Of a DNA stretch of 64,000 nucleotides, positions 13,301 through 27,100 are shown piece after piece; position 1 is the stretch's first letter; each line of letters opens with the position of its first letter. The stretch is taken from positions 35,188,897 through 35,252,896 of the forward strand of contig NC_088172.1 of the NCBI RefSeq assembly GCF_028769735.1. The letters run 5' to 3'. The DNA comes from Zonotrichia leucophrys gambelii. Its lineage: Eukaryota > Chordata > Aves > Passeriformes > Passerellidae. The notes below the pieces were generated by a model that saw nothing but the letters and a program-made list of their open reading frames with translations, did not search any database and had not been told where the DNA came from. A program made the position numbers and the translations under genes.

Positions 13301-16300
13301 AAAAAGCAGCTTGTATAAACAGCAGATGCTGACCTTTCCACTCAGTAAGAGGGGGATTCATCTCCATCTCAACTGGTCACTCTGGCTCCATTTAGAGCCA
13401 ATGGAGACAAATGAGTAGTTTTAGGAAAGAATTCACAAAATCTCTTTCAAACATCTAAATTAGGATGAGATGAAATGCATCTTAAACCAAGCTGCTTTCT
13501 ACCCCAGCCATAAACAAATAGCTTCCTTACTATCCCTGACTACATAGTGAGGGTAAGCTATAGGTCAGATGCACATGTCTACATTTAGGCTGATGAATCC
13601 CACCCATCAAAGCCCAGAAAAATCACTGTGACTGTCTACTGAGTTCACTGGGCACCAAAAGGGAATCAGTGCCCATTTAAGAAGCATTTAGCCGCATTTA
13701 TTACTCCCAAATCGTTAAGTGCGTTTATTTTGGGGGTTTTTTAATACCAGGTCACTAAGTCTTGCATATTGATAATTACATAGCATTGCTTCTTAATGGC
13801 ATTTGCATACACGTAATGCTTAAACAGCCAGTTGTAACAGGTCACACAACTTTTTAACTGAAAAATCAGATCTTTTTTATCTTGTTGACTGTGAGGAGTC
13901 TACAGGCCTTAGCCAGGACCCTGGCAACTCAATGATAATGTCCCCAGTGCTGCAGCAGACTTTATAAGTTGTGGGTGGGGTTAAAAATATCACAAATGTT
14001 TTGCAAAGCATTCCAGAAACAAATTCACTACTAGCGCTCAAATCTTTTGTTTTTCCCCAGAGTTCCGACAACCCTCCCACTCAGAAATAATTATTAGCTG
14101 GAAGCTCATTCTGGCTTTTACCATTCCAAATGAACCTGACAAGCAATTTCCAAAGGAATTTATGTGCTGCTGTATTTCCCCAGGCTATGTTTTAAAAGTG
14201 AGATCCCTTTTACTGCCTTTTGAGAGAGTTTAAGCAACTTTACCAGTCCCCTTAGGGAGTATTGGTGGACACTTTGTGAACAGAACAAGAAGCAATGCCA
14301 TCCTTTCTGCAGGAATTCTCATTACTTCGCCCCACTCATTTGAGCAGTGAAAAAAGGGCATCTGTGAAAGTTTTTTTAGATAATCACTGACTTAGTTTAA
14401 CAGATGTTATTTAAAATAATATTGGCATAGTGAGACAAACATGAATAGTTATAAAATACGTACAGAACACAATTTATTGCAAACCACCCTGTTCCACAAT
14501 GACACCTGTCCCTTTTTAGTTAATTTTACAAATACAACTTAGAAAGAAAGCCATATGACACAAATGATCAGGCTTACCCAAGTTAAAGGAGTTAAATATC
14601 TAAAGTTACCTGTGATTTGAACAGCTCAGAGTATACCCATAGACTCACGTATGTTCACATGAAATCTTCACTAAATATTTTCAATTATTAAAAGAATAAT
14701 TTATCTTGGCCTCTTCAAAGGTATTAAAAGCCTCAACTTCTACATTGCTTCCTAAGAACAAGACTGTTAAGCACGAATGGTGTTTGCATCTGATCCATGG
14801 GCACACCTGTACATAAAAAAGAAAAGAGTTATTGCTTGTAATAAATGACTGGACAAAATAATAATTACACTGAAAATTACAGATTATTCCAATTATCATA
14901 CCTAATCACATACCTGATTTCTTCATGCATATGTGTGTATATACAAATAGATAGCTATAGATATAAAATATATATTTCTCATAGATCTGTGAAATACATT
15001 TGTTTCAGTTATCAAAAATATGCAGGGGAAGTCAACTGATAAAGGCTGTTGAAGGGATATAACCAAAGCCAAAAAGCAGCAGCTGAGTTAGGATGGGAAT
15101 TCAGATGTAATAAGTGAAGTCCTAACCCAGAACAGTATGGACAACAATATCTTTTTTTCTGTTGAAAAGGCTGTATGTGTTACTCCTGTTGCTAACATAA
15201 AACTGTTCCTGCAGGGCATCTAATCAGGGCTGGCCATCCCCATGTCATTAAACTCTCTTACTTCCCAAAACATGACAGCGAAACCCATACCATGAGGAGA
15301 ATGTTCTAAAAGCTCTGACCATATAATTGTTAGTAATAACAATAGTTGGTCAGGACAAAAGTGGTGGCCAGGGACCACTGAACAGCATGGACAGCCTTCA
15401 ACTCAGCCCCAGCCATCCTGTTCTGCCATACAGAAGTGTTACCTCCATCCAAGACTTACTGTTTGCTTTCATTTGATCTACAGAGAATATTTTTTTCTGT
15501 AGCTGCCTCCAGGAGGGTTCAATCAACAGAGGTTTTGCATTTGATATCCAAGGCACACTCTCCAGTGGTGTCCTACATATCAGGTTTACATAGAGATCGT
15601 GCTTCCATGCTGGGCTAGGCACCCTATGGAGACATCATTTGTTTCCCTAGGCAAGAAAGTATTACATGTATAAACGAAGAGTGCCTTCAGTTAAAAGACA
15701 TTTCACACTTTTCCCAAGTGCATGAGGGACACAACTAACAGAAACATAATTTAATAGGACTTTTTAATGAGTCCTATGATAGATGTTTTATGAGCAAAAA
15801 AGAAAGTAAAAGCCCATTGTACTTTGTGAGAAGCCAAAGAGCATGTGAGTTCCCAAATTAATTCATAGTTCTCCCTTGAAGAGCAATCCTTACTGCCCTC
15901 TATTAAATTGCATCTCTTTATTTTGAGAAAATGGATTTACTTATTCCTTTGCTAGAAACTTGAGAATGACATCACTGATCACTTTGTGTGACACCTACAT
16001 GTCAGAATCATTGGGCTATATAGTGACTGACAACTAGCTTCTACCTAGGAAGAGCGTAATAAAATTGACTAACAGATATTTTTTATTATTCCCAAGAACA
16101 GTGTTGATAATGAGATTTTTTAGCTAACCACACTTCACTTGACAAATTATGAAGAGATCAATTTTTTCCCCATTAGCCTCACCCTCATCAATGGCTCAGC
16201 TGAGGTCAACTAGCCCTTCACTTGTAGTTAATTGTACACAGCCTTTGTCTACTGATTTTTCTCTATCAAAGCCTAAAAGAAGAAAAATCAATGGCTGTTA

Positions 16301-17411
16301 TTTCAAATTCAAAGGAAAATACTTTAAATTAAAACCTCATTTCACTTAAAAAACATCCTGAATATATTTGGGAGAGAATGCCTTAGTCTGATGACAACTC
16401 GATACACAGGCCATAATCTGAGTGGTGCCGAGCATTTGGAAAACCCACCGTACAAAATCTTAGATCTCTGGTAATGTTATTGGTAATTTCAATTAGGTCT
16501 AAATGTCATCTTTGGATTTTATCTGGAGATTAAAGAATTCAGTGGTGGTTTGTACTGATATAATAATATCTAGGTAACATATTCCAAAACTTAAAAAACT
16601 TTATGTTTATGTCATTGTCTTTTTGTACTGCTATATGAGGTTCAGAGTGTGTGTTCCACCCACTTCCATTCCCTCACTTGCCAGAAATTCACCATTTCCA
16701 CAGTACAGACTGTGACTTTCAACAGAAATATATAGGTGGATGCTGAATTCCACGGAGAGTCATGTCCTCAGACATTCTCTTTCTACCACACATATGCAGA
16801 TCATCCATGTAAGACATGTCAGCATAGAAGTAAGATACCAAAAAAACAATTTAATAAGTTTATAATAAGGACCACCTTATTGTGGGAAGTTGGTCATAAT
16901 TTTACACTGTTGTTGGGTTTCAAGGGGATTTAACTACCTCTCTAGGCAGAATTGTTAGCCATTAGCTTATTACAAACATCATAATTCAGCCAGATTCATC
17001 CTTCCAAATTTCTGACACTCAGATGAGGACATCTCTCTTTGATCCACAGCAGCTTAAAAGTGTAGTTTGAACCTCTGCTGGGTGGGGTCACCCTGTTATC
17101 ATTTCCATTGGCCATAACCCAAACCTAGGATAGTTTTAGTTTATGGTTTTACAAACCAGTAGAGTTTGTAAAGAGTCATCAAATTTTGGATTGGAGGAAT
17201 CTGGATGTCTGTATAGCAGATGTCTCTGAAAGAAGCACAGATGCATCTTGCCTAATTTAACATTAGGTATCAATGCTAACACAGCAGCATCACAGCCAAC
17301 AGAGGAACATAAATGTTTCCACCAGGCAATTTTTACTGACCTAGGTGCATTCCCTGACTCTCTCTGTGGAGACACAGAGTCACTAATACAAACAGCCTTC
17401 TGCTCGTCCTT
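10331..17411. other. Gene-free stretch, no repeats recognised
   Basis: About 7 kb with only short, unrelated frames (92 codons or fewer). I see no CR1 tails, LTR termini or SINE promoter boxes. Slightly more GC-rich patches lie near 11650-11770 and 12300-12520, without CpG clustering or a splice-bounded frame I can defend. AT-rich runs with ATA/TATA character occur near 14930-14980. Confidence 0.5.
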
Positions 17412-17655
17412 CACAGAATCATAGAATAATTAACATTGGAAAAGAGCTTTAAGAGCAAGAAGTTCAATCATCATCCTCAAGTGCCATATGCACAGCATTT
17501 TGAACACTTCCAGGTTTGGTGATTCCACACTTCTCTGAGCAGCCCATTCCTATGCTTTTCAACCCTTTCTGTGAAGAAATTTTCCCTAATATCCCACCTA
17601 AACCTCCCCTGGCGCTACTAGAGACCATTTCCTCAGATGAAGGAACTAATACAGG
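17412..17655 (-). mobile_element. CR1 LINE 3' fragment
   Basis: The segment begins with CACAGAATCATAGAAT, the reverse complement of a CR1 3' terminus. It continues through the antisense 3' ORF2 text: a weathered form of the 'ttggaaaagacctttaagatc' block, then TTTGAACACTTCCAGG, then GTGATTCCACACTTCTCTG, then the AAACCTCCCCTGGCGC block. About 240 bp of the extreme 3' end remain, a typical length for truncated CR1. Numerous substitutions suggest an old insertion. No target duplication is expected or seen. Confidence 0.85.
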
Positions 17656-20600
17656 ATTTTAGATTTGTATTCCTGGAATTGCTGTGAGATTTATAAGTTC
17701 AGCCTGAGCATCTTTGCAGATCTAGCCAAAGGGTGTATTCTTTTAATGTCTGCATCAAGTGAATTTAAAAAAACCTTAAGACTCAGGAGTTCCTTCTCTG
17801 GATTTTCACTCAACTATGTCCATTTAAGCTCACACACCCCATCTGCAAGATTCTTTCAGACTTCAAAAGATGCTGAAATTTTAACCGATGATTTACACAA
17901 AAAAGGTCTATAAGAGCTGCATGTAATAAGGACAATCCAGATATAAAACCATAGCAAAAATTTTGGCAGTCAAATTAAGAACTGATATAACTCTTCAGAA
18001 ATGCCTAAGGATTTATAGGACTGCAAGTCCTTTACCACAGTTTCTCCTTTAAATTTTCTGCTGCATTATGGCTGTAAAGAATATATTATATATAAGACTT
18101 AGCTAGTCATAATACCAATGCACTCCTTTGCCCACAATGAAGAATAATCTATTTTTTATGAGTGCATATCATGCAGATATTTTTTTGTATTAAATGGAGC
18201 AGCTTTTAAAATATTTTTTATTTGGGAAGAGTGTTTTAGTCTGAAGCTAATCTTTTGTGCTAGTTGTCTCTCCAAGATATTCAGACATTACAGAGCTCAT
18301 CCTGAAAAAATAAAGACAGGGGTGATCATCAGGCCAAGTAACATCAACAACTTGCAATGAGTGGCTGGACCTGGACTCCATTTTTATATCAGTCACAGGA
18401 AGGATTGTCCCTACTCAAAATAATTTAAAGTCCAAAGTTCCCATTCAGAAATTTATTTAGATTTTCCTGCTTCCATTTAAATCAATACCAATTACAAACT
18501 TACATGACCTTGTAGATCTGGTCTCAGGTATTTACAGCATTGTATCAGGAGTGGGACACTAATGTAAAAATGTGCAGAGATTATTAGTTCCTATCTAACT
18601 GATCTTGTCTTACCCTATGTTAGTGAATTTTTTTTTTTGGTTCTCCTCAGTTTCATCTTGCCTTGTAATACAAGATTAATTGCTTCTAGCCCAAATGTTG
18701 CCAACAAAAATACCATATTTTTTTTAAAAGGGTGGACGGATGCATAGTAGATCTGTTCTTAATGGACTACAACTACATTGAATACTCAGGGATTTGTTTA
18801 ACCTCAGATGATCACTACATGAATAAAGTAAATTTTGTGGAGATAATTAATCAGCTTCAGGAAAAAGAAAGCTTGCACCTTTATTCATTATCTTACTGGA
18901 AAGAGCCAATGAAGCATGAATTGATTACCTGGAATGCATTATCTTTCCTAGATGCTGCCAAATATGGTTCCTTCTTCAGTTAAGTAGAATCATGACTTCT
19001 CTTGTTTGGACCAGAAAGACATTGAATTTGCATTTCAAATTCATGTAAAAATCAATACAACCAAGAGACTTACTAAATCTGGATCTCAAATTTATATAAT
19101 CTGGCTGTAACTTGAAATACACGGATATCCAGAATTAGAACAAGACTAAGGCAGAAGAACTTCAGTCTGGAAAATAATTCTTGATCAATTTACTGAATTC
19201 CCCCTACATTCCAGGATCCGTGAGAAAATATTCAAAGTAAACTAGAATCCAAAATGATACAAGGATTTGGTCAAAATATTAGTTTCCCTAACCTATAGAA
19301 TTAAAGTCTGTCAAATAAGGTGTGGCCATGATCATATCTTGCCCTGGTCTATAATGGATCAGCCTTACAGTGAAACACACTCAAGTTGTCAAGCCCTTTG
19401 TCTATGGGCACACTACCTCTTGGAACAGAGTATTTTGAAATAATTCTTATGGGCCAGATCCAAATCCCACATTTTTTTTGTTTGTTTCAATATAATAATC
19501 TCTATGTTTTTACTCATCCATAACCAGGGTTGCACAATCTGCTGAATAGCAGCAGTGAGGAGGCACAGAGGCAGGTCTGACATAAATAAGTAAAAGTGAG
19601 GTACAAGTTTGTGCTCCACAGAAACAAGTTGCAAAAAGCATGTGGGCCCCAGTCTCTGTATAAGTGGAAGCAGAACTTATCACAAGATCCACAAAGAGTG
19701 GCAGCATTTTGTTGTTCTGAAGCCAAAGAAAACTCCTGTGAAGCACAGCAATGAAGACTAGGCCTGGCTGGGGCAGATGGAGAGAAGAAAATGGTGTAAT
19801 CAGAGGACTGAAACCACTGATCCCTCCCTTCTTTCCTCAATAAATCTGCATGTGTGTATTTTGTAGCCATATAGTCAGTAATATGGTCATTTTATAAAAT
19901 TATCTAAAATATTCAGTCATTTCATGAAATGCCTGTTTCAATCCCAGACACAACTAAAACTTTCAATTATTTCAGAAAATTACCAAATAACATAGCTAGA
20001 CACTTTGGGACGTGCCAAAAGCTAGTTTCTCTTGGATCATGTGACAAATGAAACAATATTTTTATTATGTTTCTTTTTAAAGCTATATACTCAATACTCA
20101 TGTTTGTGCGTGAAGCTACACAGCAATACACATCACAGAGCTAACATTTCTTTTCAAAACTGAGACTATTTCAGAAAGGGATTTCTTTCTGTCCATTTTA
20201 AAAAGTAAATGCTGTTTAAAAAACACCCTAAAACATTACAGGGGAAGGAGGTTTGCTGCAGGCATTCCACCTTCAGTGATAACCATACAGTTTAACCCTT
20301 GCTGGTGCTGGGACTTGCAGCCCACGCTTATCTGCTAAGGAAACCTTTCCTGTCACCACATGAATGAGGAACCCAGGAGAGCAGCTGATGGTGTGCTGGA
20401 CTCCATTAATGAGCACCTGAATCAGGTGGAGACCATGGTCCATCCCAGCTGAAAAACCTCTGAAGAGTGCTGCTATTGTGGCAGAATACTCACGGCCTGT
20501 CAAAATGAGGGAAAATCTAGGAGTGGAAGGAAAACAGGTGTGGACTCAGGTACTGCAACAGCAATGCAGATTTGATGAGACTTCAGGCCTTATGATTCCT

Positions 20601-20728
20601 TTATTATTATTATTTATTACTAACTTATTATGGACAAGAAATGGAGCTGCAGATGTGACCTGAGACCTTGCTGCACACCTAGAAAAGAGAGACTGAGTTG
20701 GCTTTAATCAGGTCAATCTCATCATCTC
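17656..20728. other. Gene-free stretch, no repeats recognised
   Basis: About 3 kb of AT-rich DNA. Overlapping minus frames of 73, 78 and 118 codons at 19413-19870 share the same bases in different frames and show no conserved motif. The longest (19514-19870) is cysteine- and serine-rich but has no spacing pattern I can assign. I see no mobile-element signature. Confidence 0.5.
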
Positions 20729-21180
20729 ACAAATTCGCAGAATCATAGAATCATTAAGGTTGGGAAAGATGTCTGAGACCATCAAGTGCAATCATTAATC
20801 CAGCACTGCCAAGCCCACACTAAACTTGTCTCAGAGTGCCACACCTAAAGGCCCTTTACATACCCATGGGCACAATGATCCCACCACTTCCCTGGGCAGA
20901 CTGTTCCAGCACTTGACAAGTCACTCAGCTAAGAATATTTCCTTAATATTCAATTTAACCTCCCCTGGTGCTGTTTGAGGCCATTTCCTCTCATGCTGTC
21001 CCTTGTTCCCTGGGAAAAGAGATTGATTAAGCCTGGCTACAACCTCATCCTAATTCCCCCTAATCCTGATTTCCTCCATGCTGAGCCCCCCCAGATCCCT
21101 CAGCTGTTCCTCATCTGATCTGTGGTCCAGGCCCATCATCAGCTTCCTTGCCCTTCTCTCCCGTACCTCAGTAGCTCAGT
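20729..21180 (-). mobile_element. CR1 LINE 3' fragment, about 450 bp
   Basis: It opens with GCAGAATCATAGAATCATTAAGGTTGGGAAAG-like sequence (20736 onward), the antisense CR1 terminus. It then follows the typical order: TTAATCCAGCACTGCCAAG, CACACCTAAAGG, CCACTTCCCTGGGCAG, CCTCCCCTGGTGC, TCCTGATTTCCTCCATGCTG, then TCATCAGCTTCCTTGCCCTTCTCT. This is the CR1 subtype with the 'fxxCLL / ncRNA-like 3' end' seen in many bird copies, and it is less decayed than the copy at 17412. Similarity fades after about 21180 but may reach 21300. Confidence 0.88.
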
Positions 21181-24100
21181 TACTTGTGTTCCAGCCTTTC
21201 CTAGAATTTTTGAATCTTAATATGTCCTGATCTGAAACTGAAAATGAACCCACTACTGCCCTAAAGCACTCCTGGATATGAGCAGGATTTTGGTGTTGTG
21301 TGGGAGTCAAACAGAAGAGACTTCCACCTGAAGAACAGTTTCTCCTTCACACTCCAGTGAACAAATTGAAAAAAATAGCCTATGAGGAATACAGATATTA
21401 AAAGGAGGCAACCTACTTGGAGATATTTTCAGTGTGTAAAAAAGTTCCCAGAAGGAGAGTCAACAAAAGGGCACGTGGTCCCATGGCTAGGGAATTTCCA
21501 AAGGACTGAAAAATGCATGACTGCTCTTTTGCTCCGTATCACTGCTGTTGTTTATTAATTCCCTGAATAGTAAGAAGTGGCTGGAGACGTTATTTCCCAC
21601 ATAACCACAGTGTGAAAGCACATGGATAATGCCAGGATTCACCTTCTGTCAGTTTATGAAACCAAGTGAAACAGGCATATGATCCAGAACACCTGTAATG
21701 CCAGTCAGTTGGCAAAAATGCCTGAAACCTTTAATTATTTCATGAAAGGACTGATTTCACAAGATGACAGTAATAAGCACAGACAACAGAGACATACACA
21801 GATTTTAAAATACTGCAATGTATACTTATGTGTCCATATATGCACGCCAAACTAAGCACACAGCAGCCAGTTGTTAAAGGAATTGGTTATTTCCCAGTGC
21901 CACCAGCTGTCTCCTGCCTCTGCAATGATGACTCAGTACAAACCAGTGACCCTTGTGCTCTAGAGAACACTTTGTCTTTTTGAAGTTTGATTTGTCAGCG
22001 AGGATAATACCACCTTAGCTTTTGCACTGTCCTCCAAAGTGTTCCTATAGGGCTCCCCAACACCTGGAGAGCAATGAATCAAAATCATTCAGGTCCCAGT
22101 TCCAGTCACTGCCATGGCTGCACATCACATAAAATGACTTTTTGGTTGTGGTTGTTGTCATTCTTTAAAATGTCATTTTCTACAGCATGGAAAAAAGTTT
22201 CTGAAATTTTCAGTCCATTTTCCCACTTCTTTCCTGAACTAACTTGGCAGTCCCAGGTTTCTTATCTCATGCTTCACAAATTAAATACAATGAGAAGAGA
22301 AGAGCTTTTCATTTCAGGAGGGTGATATCATTTATGCTTTTATTTATTATTTTATTTTATTTTCACTTCAGTCACAACTTCTTACATTTCATCTTGTTAC
22401 ATTTTAGGCTAAAAGAGGTAATCTAACATGACTTAGCTTCTCCCAAGCCATAGCCTGTCAGATTGCTGAATTATCAGTAACTAGTCAAGCAGCACAGTAG
22501 AAACAGATCACATATGCCAGTTCCTCCCTTCTTGGTAACCATTTTCCAGTCACTGGAGGAAAGTGCACAGTCCAATCTCGCTTTTGCATGATCAAAGTTA
22601 GTTCAACTCTGTAGCTTAGCAGATGCCCTTGGGCACCAGGTGGTCCAATCAATTATATCAGAGAAACCAATAAGTTCTGTATCAATCTGGAGATTCTTTG
22701 CTCTCTAACTTGTTAAAAGAACACATTCCCTTTTCTTTTCTTCTGTTTTAATGAAATTTCAGACTGCCAACCTTCTTTTAAAATAGTCTCAAGGAAAATA
22801 CAGCAATGAAACTGCTTTCTAAAAGATTTTTTAGAAATCTAACATTATTTGTTGGCATCGGGAAACAAAATGTGGGATGAGAAAATATGTTGAAAATATC
22901 CAAATATCATGCACATTGACATCTGTGTATTCAAGCTATTCCAACTGGAGCTATTCTGACTTACACCAATAGGAAATCCTCCCCAGATTTGTCATGTCAA
23001 CACAGATCAGAAGGGAGCACAACCTGTGCTGTCAGAAGCATTTAGAAACACCCTAAAGACAATAACAACAAAATTAATGTCACATAACTATGTAGAGAAG
23101 CCACAAGTCCTTGATGAATTGCTGAGGTTTTTGGTGGGTTTTATTTTATTCCTTTAGAGAAATGAAACAACTGTTGACAAATATTTTAGTGACATCCATC
23201 CTTTTCACAATATAATTATGATTCACACTCACTTGGCCATTATCCTCAGAGTATTAAAATCATGCCTCTAGGAAGAAGCAATGTTTTATGTTTAACAAAG
23301 TGGACAAAATGCCCAAATATTTGCATTCCATCCCCATTTCCACAAGACTTTCTTTTTGGACTTAGCAAGCATCATATCTTCTATATTCCTCAGTTATACC
23401 AAGGGTGAAGTCAGGAGAAGTCTTTTCCTACTGAGCAGAAACTTGTGAAGATTAATTTATGATTAGGGAGTTGTTTTAAGGTGATTAGCTGAAAAGGAAT
23501 GTATATGTAAATTATTTCCAATCTTGTTTAGGCTACTGCTGCTAAAAACCAGAATGCAGCATAGACAGATGAAAATAGATATTTTTCTGTGTATAGCATT
23601 ACAAAATCCAACTTCCAGCAGCTGCAAGCATTAACAGAAGTAATGACAAATGATCTTCATTTTCTTCATTAAGGTAAGGGTTGTATATTACAGTCCAATC
23701 AATAATAGAGTCATGCTACTAAAAATGAGATAGGTAATTATTTAGGGAAGCAAATAAATGGAGTCTTAGGGCTCTTTGCTACCACAATTTAACTTTCCTG
23801 TATTTTGGCTTTCAGCATATTTTAAGGGAAAAAAATTCTCCATTCAGACAGAATAAAGTCTGCAGCCAACTATTTGGAAAACTCCCCTTAGTCGAGGAGG
23901 ATGGCAACAGATTTGTATGCAGTGACAGCTTTAACAAATCACCCGATAATGGGGTGTGGAGTCTGCAAACATGTTGCTTTCTTCCTCAATGGATAGCTTT
24001 CCTAGTGCATTCAGGGATTATGCATCTACTTGTCGGCAAGAATAAGTTGATGCTTTTCACTCCCTTCAGCTTTGCACAGGCTGCACAGTAAGAAGAATGG

Positions 24101-27100
24101 GAATGAATCTATTAGTTCTCGTGCATCATAAATACATTTGTTTGCAGAGTCCCTTGTGCTTTCAAGACAACAGAGTTGCATGATTAAATGCAAAGTAACG
24201 CTGTGGAGGAAGAGAAGCCAGACACGCAACTGCCTTGAACTTTTCCTCCACTCCATGAAAACTACATAAAAGCTCCCAAAGCGGAATTCCCCACAGGTAT
24301 GCATAAGGTCAGAGGAGAATTTTACAGTCAGTTTGCAGCCACTTTTCACACGGGTATAGACGACTACATAGCATTAAGGCTGTGCTGAGCACATTGTGTT
24401 GCTATTATATAACGTGTCCACCAGAGCTGTTATTGCTTTTGATGATGCTCAAGAAACAAAGAAATCAGCTTTGCTCTGAAAACTCAAGCAGAATGCTCGT
24501 GCTTAGCAGCAACAAGGGAAGCAAGATAAACTCTGAGCTCTGTGATATATCGAAAGAGTTGTTTTCCTGGAAGAGTTGCTTTTGATTTTAAGACTTAATT
24601 ACATTCTTGAGCATCATAAGTACCTAAGAATGGTGTCACTTGCATGTGAAATAAACAGCCCCACAGCACGGGATAGCAGGACATGATTCACCCTCAGAAG
24701 TGAGCATTTCAGGCAATCCAAAGCTGGGTTGTCTAAGGGAGGGTGCGGATGCCCGCTGCTGACATTTGCTGTGTCCCACCATGGCAGTGAGTTAGTGCTG
24801 CTTTACCTGCTCTCATAGAGCAGGCTGCAGTGTCATGGGAGATTTGAGGCTGGAAAAGTCTCCTGGCACCTGCAACCAAACCCTATATGGCTCCTCAGAT
24901 TGTAGATAGCTTTAAAACATTCCTTTGTCCCCTATATTATGAGTAACCTACAGAGAAAAGTATTGAAATAAAGGACCTAAATGGCAGAGGCCATTCATGC
25001 CGGAGGAGGGATTTTCCCTTCCATTTAAGAGGCTGTTCGGCACTGTGATGTTAGAGGGAGATCTGGTTAGTAGCAGATGAGTGAAATTACGAGTCATATG
25101 GCTGCTTTCTCTTTCTACTCAGCCAGGCAGGATGGCACATCAGAGCCAATTTCTCTCCCCAGGTCTATGTATATCTAGATCAGAATTTTCGTCATTTCAA
25201 AGGGCAGAATTTAGTTCTCCTTTATATCACCTCATATTTGCAATTAAAATGTCAGCAACTCTTTGCATGGGATTTGCACCCAGTGTATAGTCACTGTGAC
25301 CACAAAGGCACCCATATCTACTCCACCTCCAGTGTCACTGAAAGCTCAAGAACTGCGCTTTTTATCCTGACTGTGGACGTCTGCCTCCATGAAAGCTGGT
25401 CTTAAATATTCCCCAAGCTCCCTCAGGTGTGCTCCTGGGTTTGACAAATTGCCACACGGCAATTCAGAGCGAATTCTGTAAGCAATTCAGTTGCCTAATC
25501 ACAGGTGCCCCAGGGAGTCTGGGGGATTCTGGCAGTGTGACAGAAATGACACAGGACCAAAGGCTTTTAGACCAAAAGACTTTTATGACCAACAGGACAA
25601 CCCAGTGGAGAAACAGCTGGAATACAGGTCAGATATGCTTTCATGTAAAAACACACCTGAATCCCATCTAGGGTGGTAAATCTTTGTACTGACTTCACTG
25701 GATCAGGTGCCCTTGGTTTTATTTGTAGTGGGAGGTAGTCTAAAAAGAGATTTAAGAACCTATGGATGTCTTCTAAAAGACAAGGGAATATTGCTGAAAA
25801 ACACACTCACCAATCCTTTGCTGCACCATTAGATGTCCATACAGCTCCAAAAATATTGGTCAGAGTCTGAAACGTCTTACAAAGTAAGTAACCAAATAAA
25901 GTAACATTTTTTATGGTGAGAAAACCCTGCATTTCCTTTCTGTGGTTTTATATAACATGTAAAATAAATAATAATTAGTATTATCTCTACATCTATTGTT
26001 CCATCTTAATGTTATCTTACTGTCTTACTTTATGTTATCCAATCTTATTTTGCTATAGATAAACATAAAGTAGTAAAAATGCCCAGGTACAGAAGTTCTA
26101 GGCAAAGAGGCATTGATCACTATCATATATTTCAAAACAGATGGGCAAAAATTCACCAGTGGGACAGTTTAAAGACAGTTTCTTGCTTATCATTTTCCCC
26201 TTCAGTCACATGGCATAATGAAAGATCAAAACAAAGAGCTCTAAAGAAAGCAAACCTTCAGAAAGCCACACCAAAGGAGAAGGTGAAATATAATGTGATT
26301 TGTCGCTACAGCCACAAAGTCACAGAGTAGTAAGAGAGAACAAATCTGAGTGTTTAACAATATCAGATAAGTAGGAGAAGCAAGGGGGGAAAAGTACCTT
26401 TTAAATTACCCTTATCCAGATGTGATCAAATTTCTTTGGAAAACACAGAGCTGAATCTAGTTCAGTTAAGCACTGAAATTACAGTACATGGGGTTACTAA
26501 AGCTCCTTCGTTTTTAAGACTAGTAGAAATATTCAGTGGAGCCCTGAAATCCTGCACTGATGAGAGATTTATTAGCATATGGATGGATGCATGGATGAAA
26601 ATCAGGTAAGTAAATTTGTACTTCTAGCAGAAGGAGGATTATTTAGCCTAATAAAAGAGAGACAAAATTTAGGACTGGGCTCAGTGCCCTGATTTTAAGA
26701 CAAATTGACCCAGACTTCCAGATTTTCACTGTGTCAAAGGAATGAAAAAGGCTATGATTTTCTAAAAATAAATATGTTGCAGATAATATGTGGTGTTGAT
26801 ACCTTTCTGCAGAAAAACTTCAGACAGTAGCACATTTCATGACTTAGGAAATTCAGAGGAACAATTATGTCTTCAATTACATAAGTCCGTGCTATTTTGA
26901 CTTTAGCCTAGTTTCATTATGTTTTAGGTTTTAACCCAAATCGTCACAGGTTTTAATGACTTTACCAGATATCCTTCCAATTTAAACCAATGTCAGCAAG
27001 AGCTAAATCAAGTGCTTTGTGCTCATATGATTAAAAATAGATTTCACAGACCCATTCAAGTTACCTTTACAGCTGACAAAGAGTAAAGTCAACAGCTTGT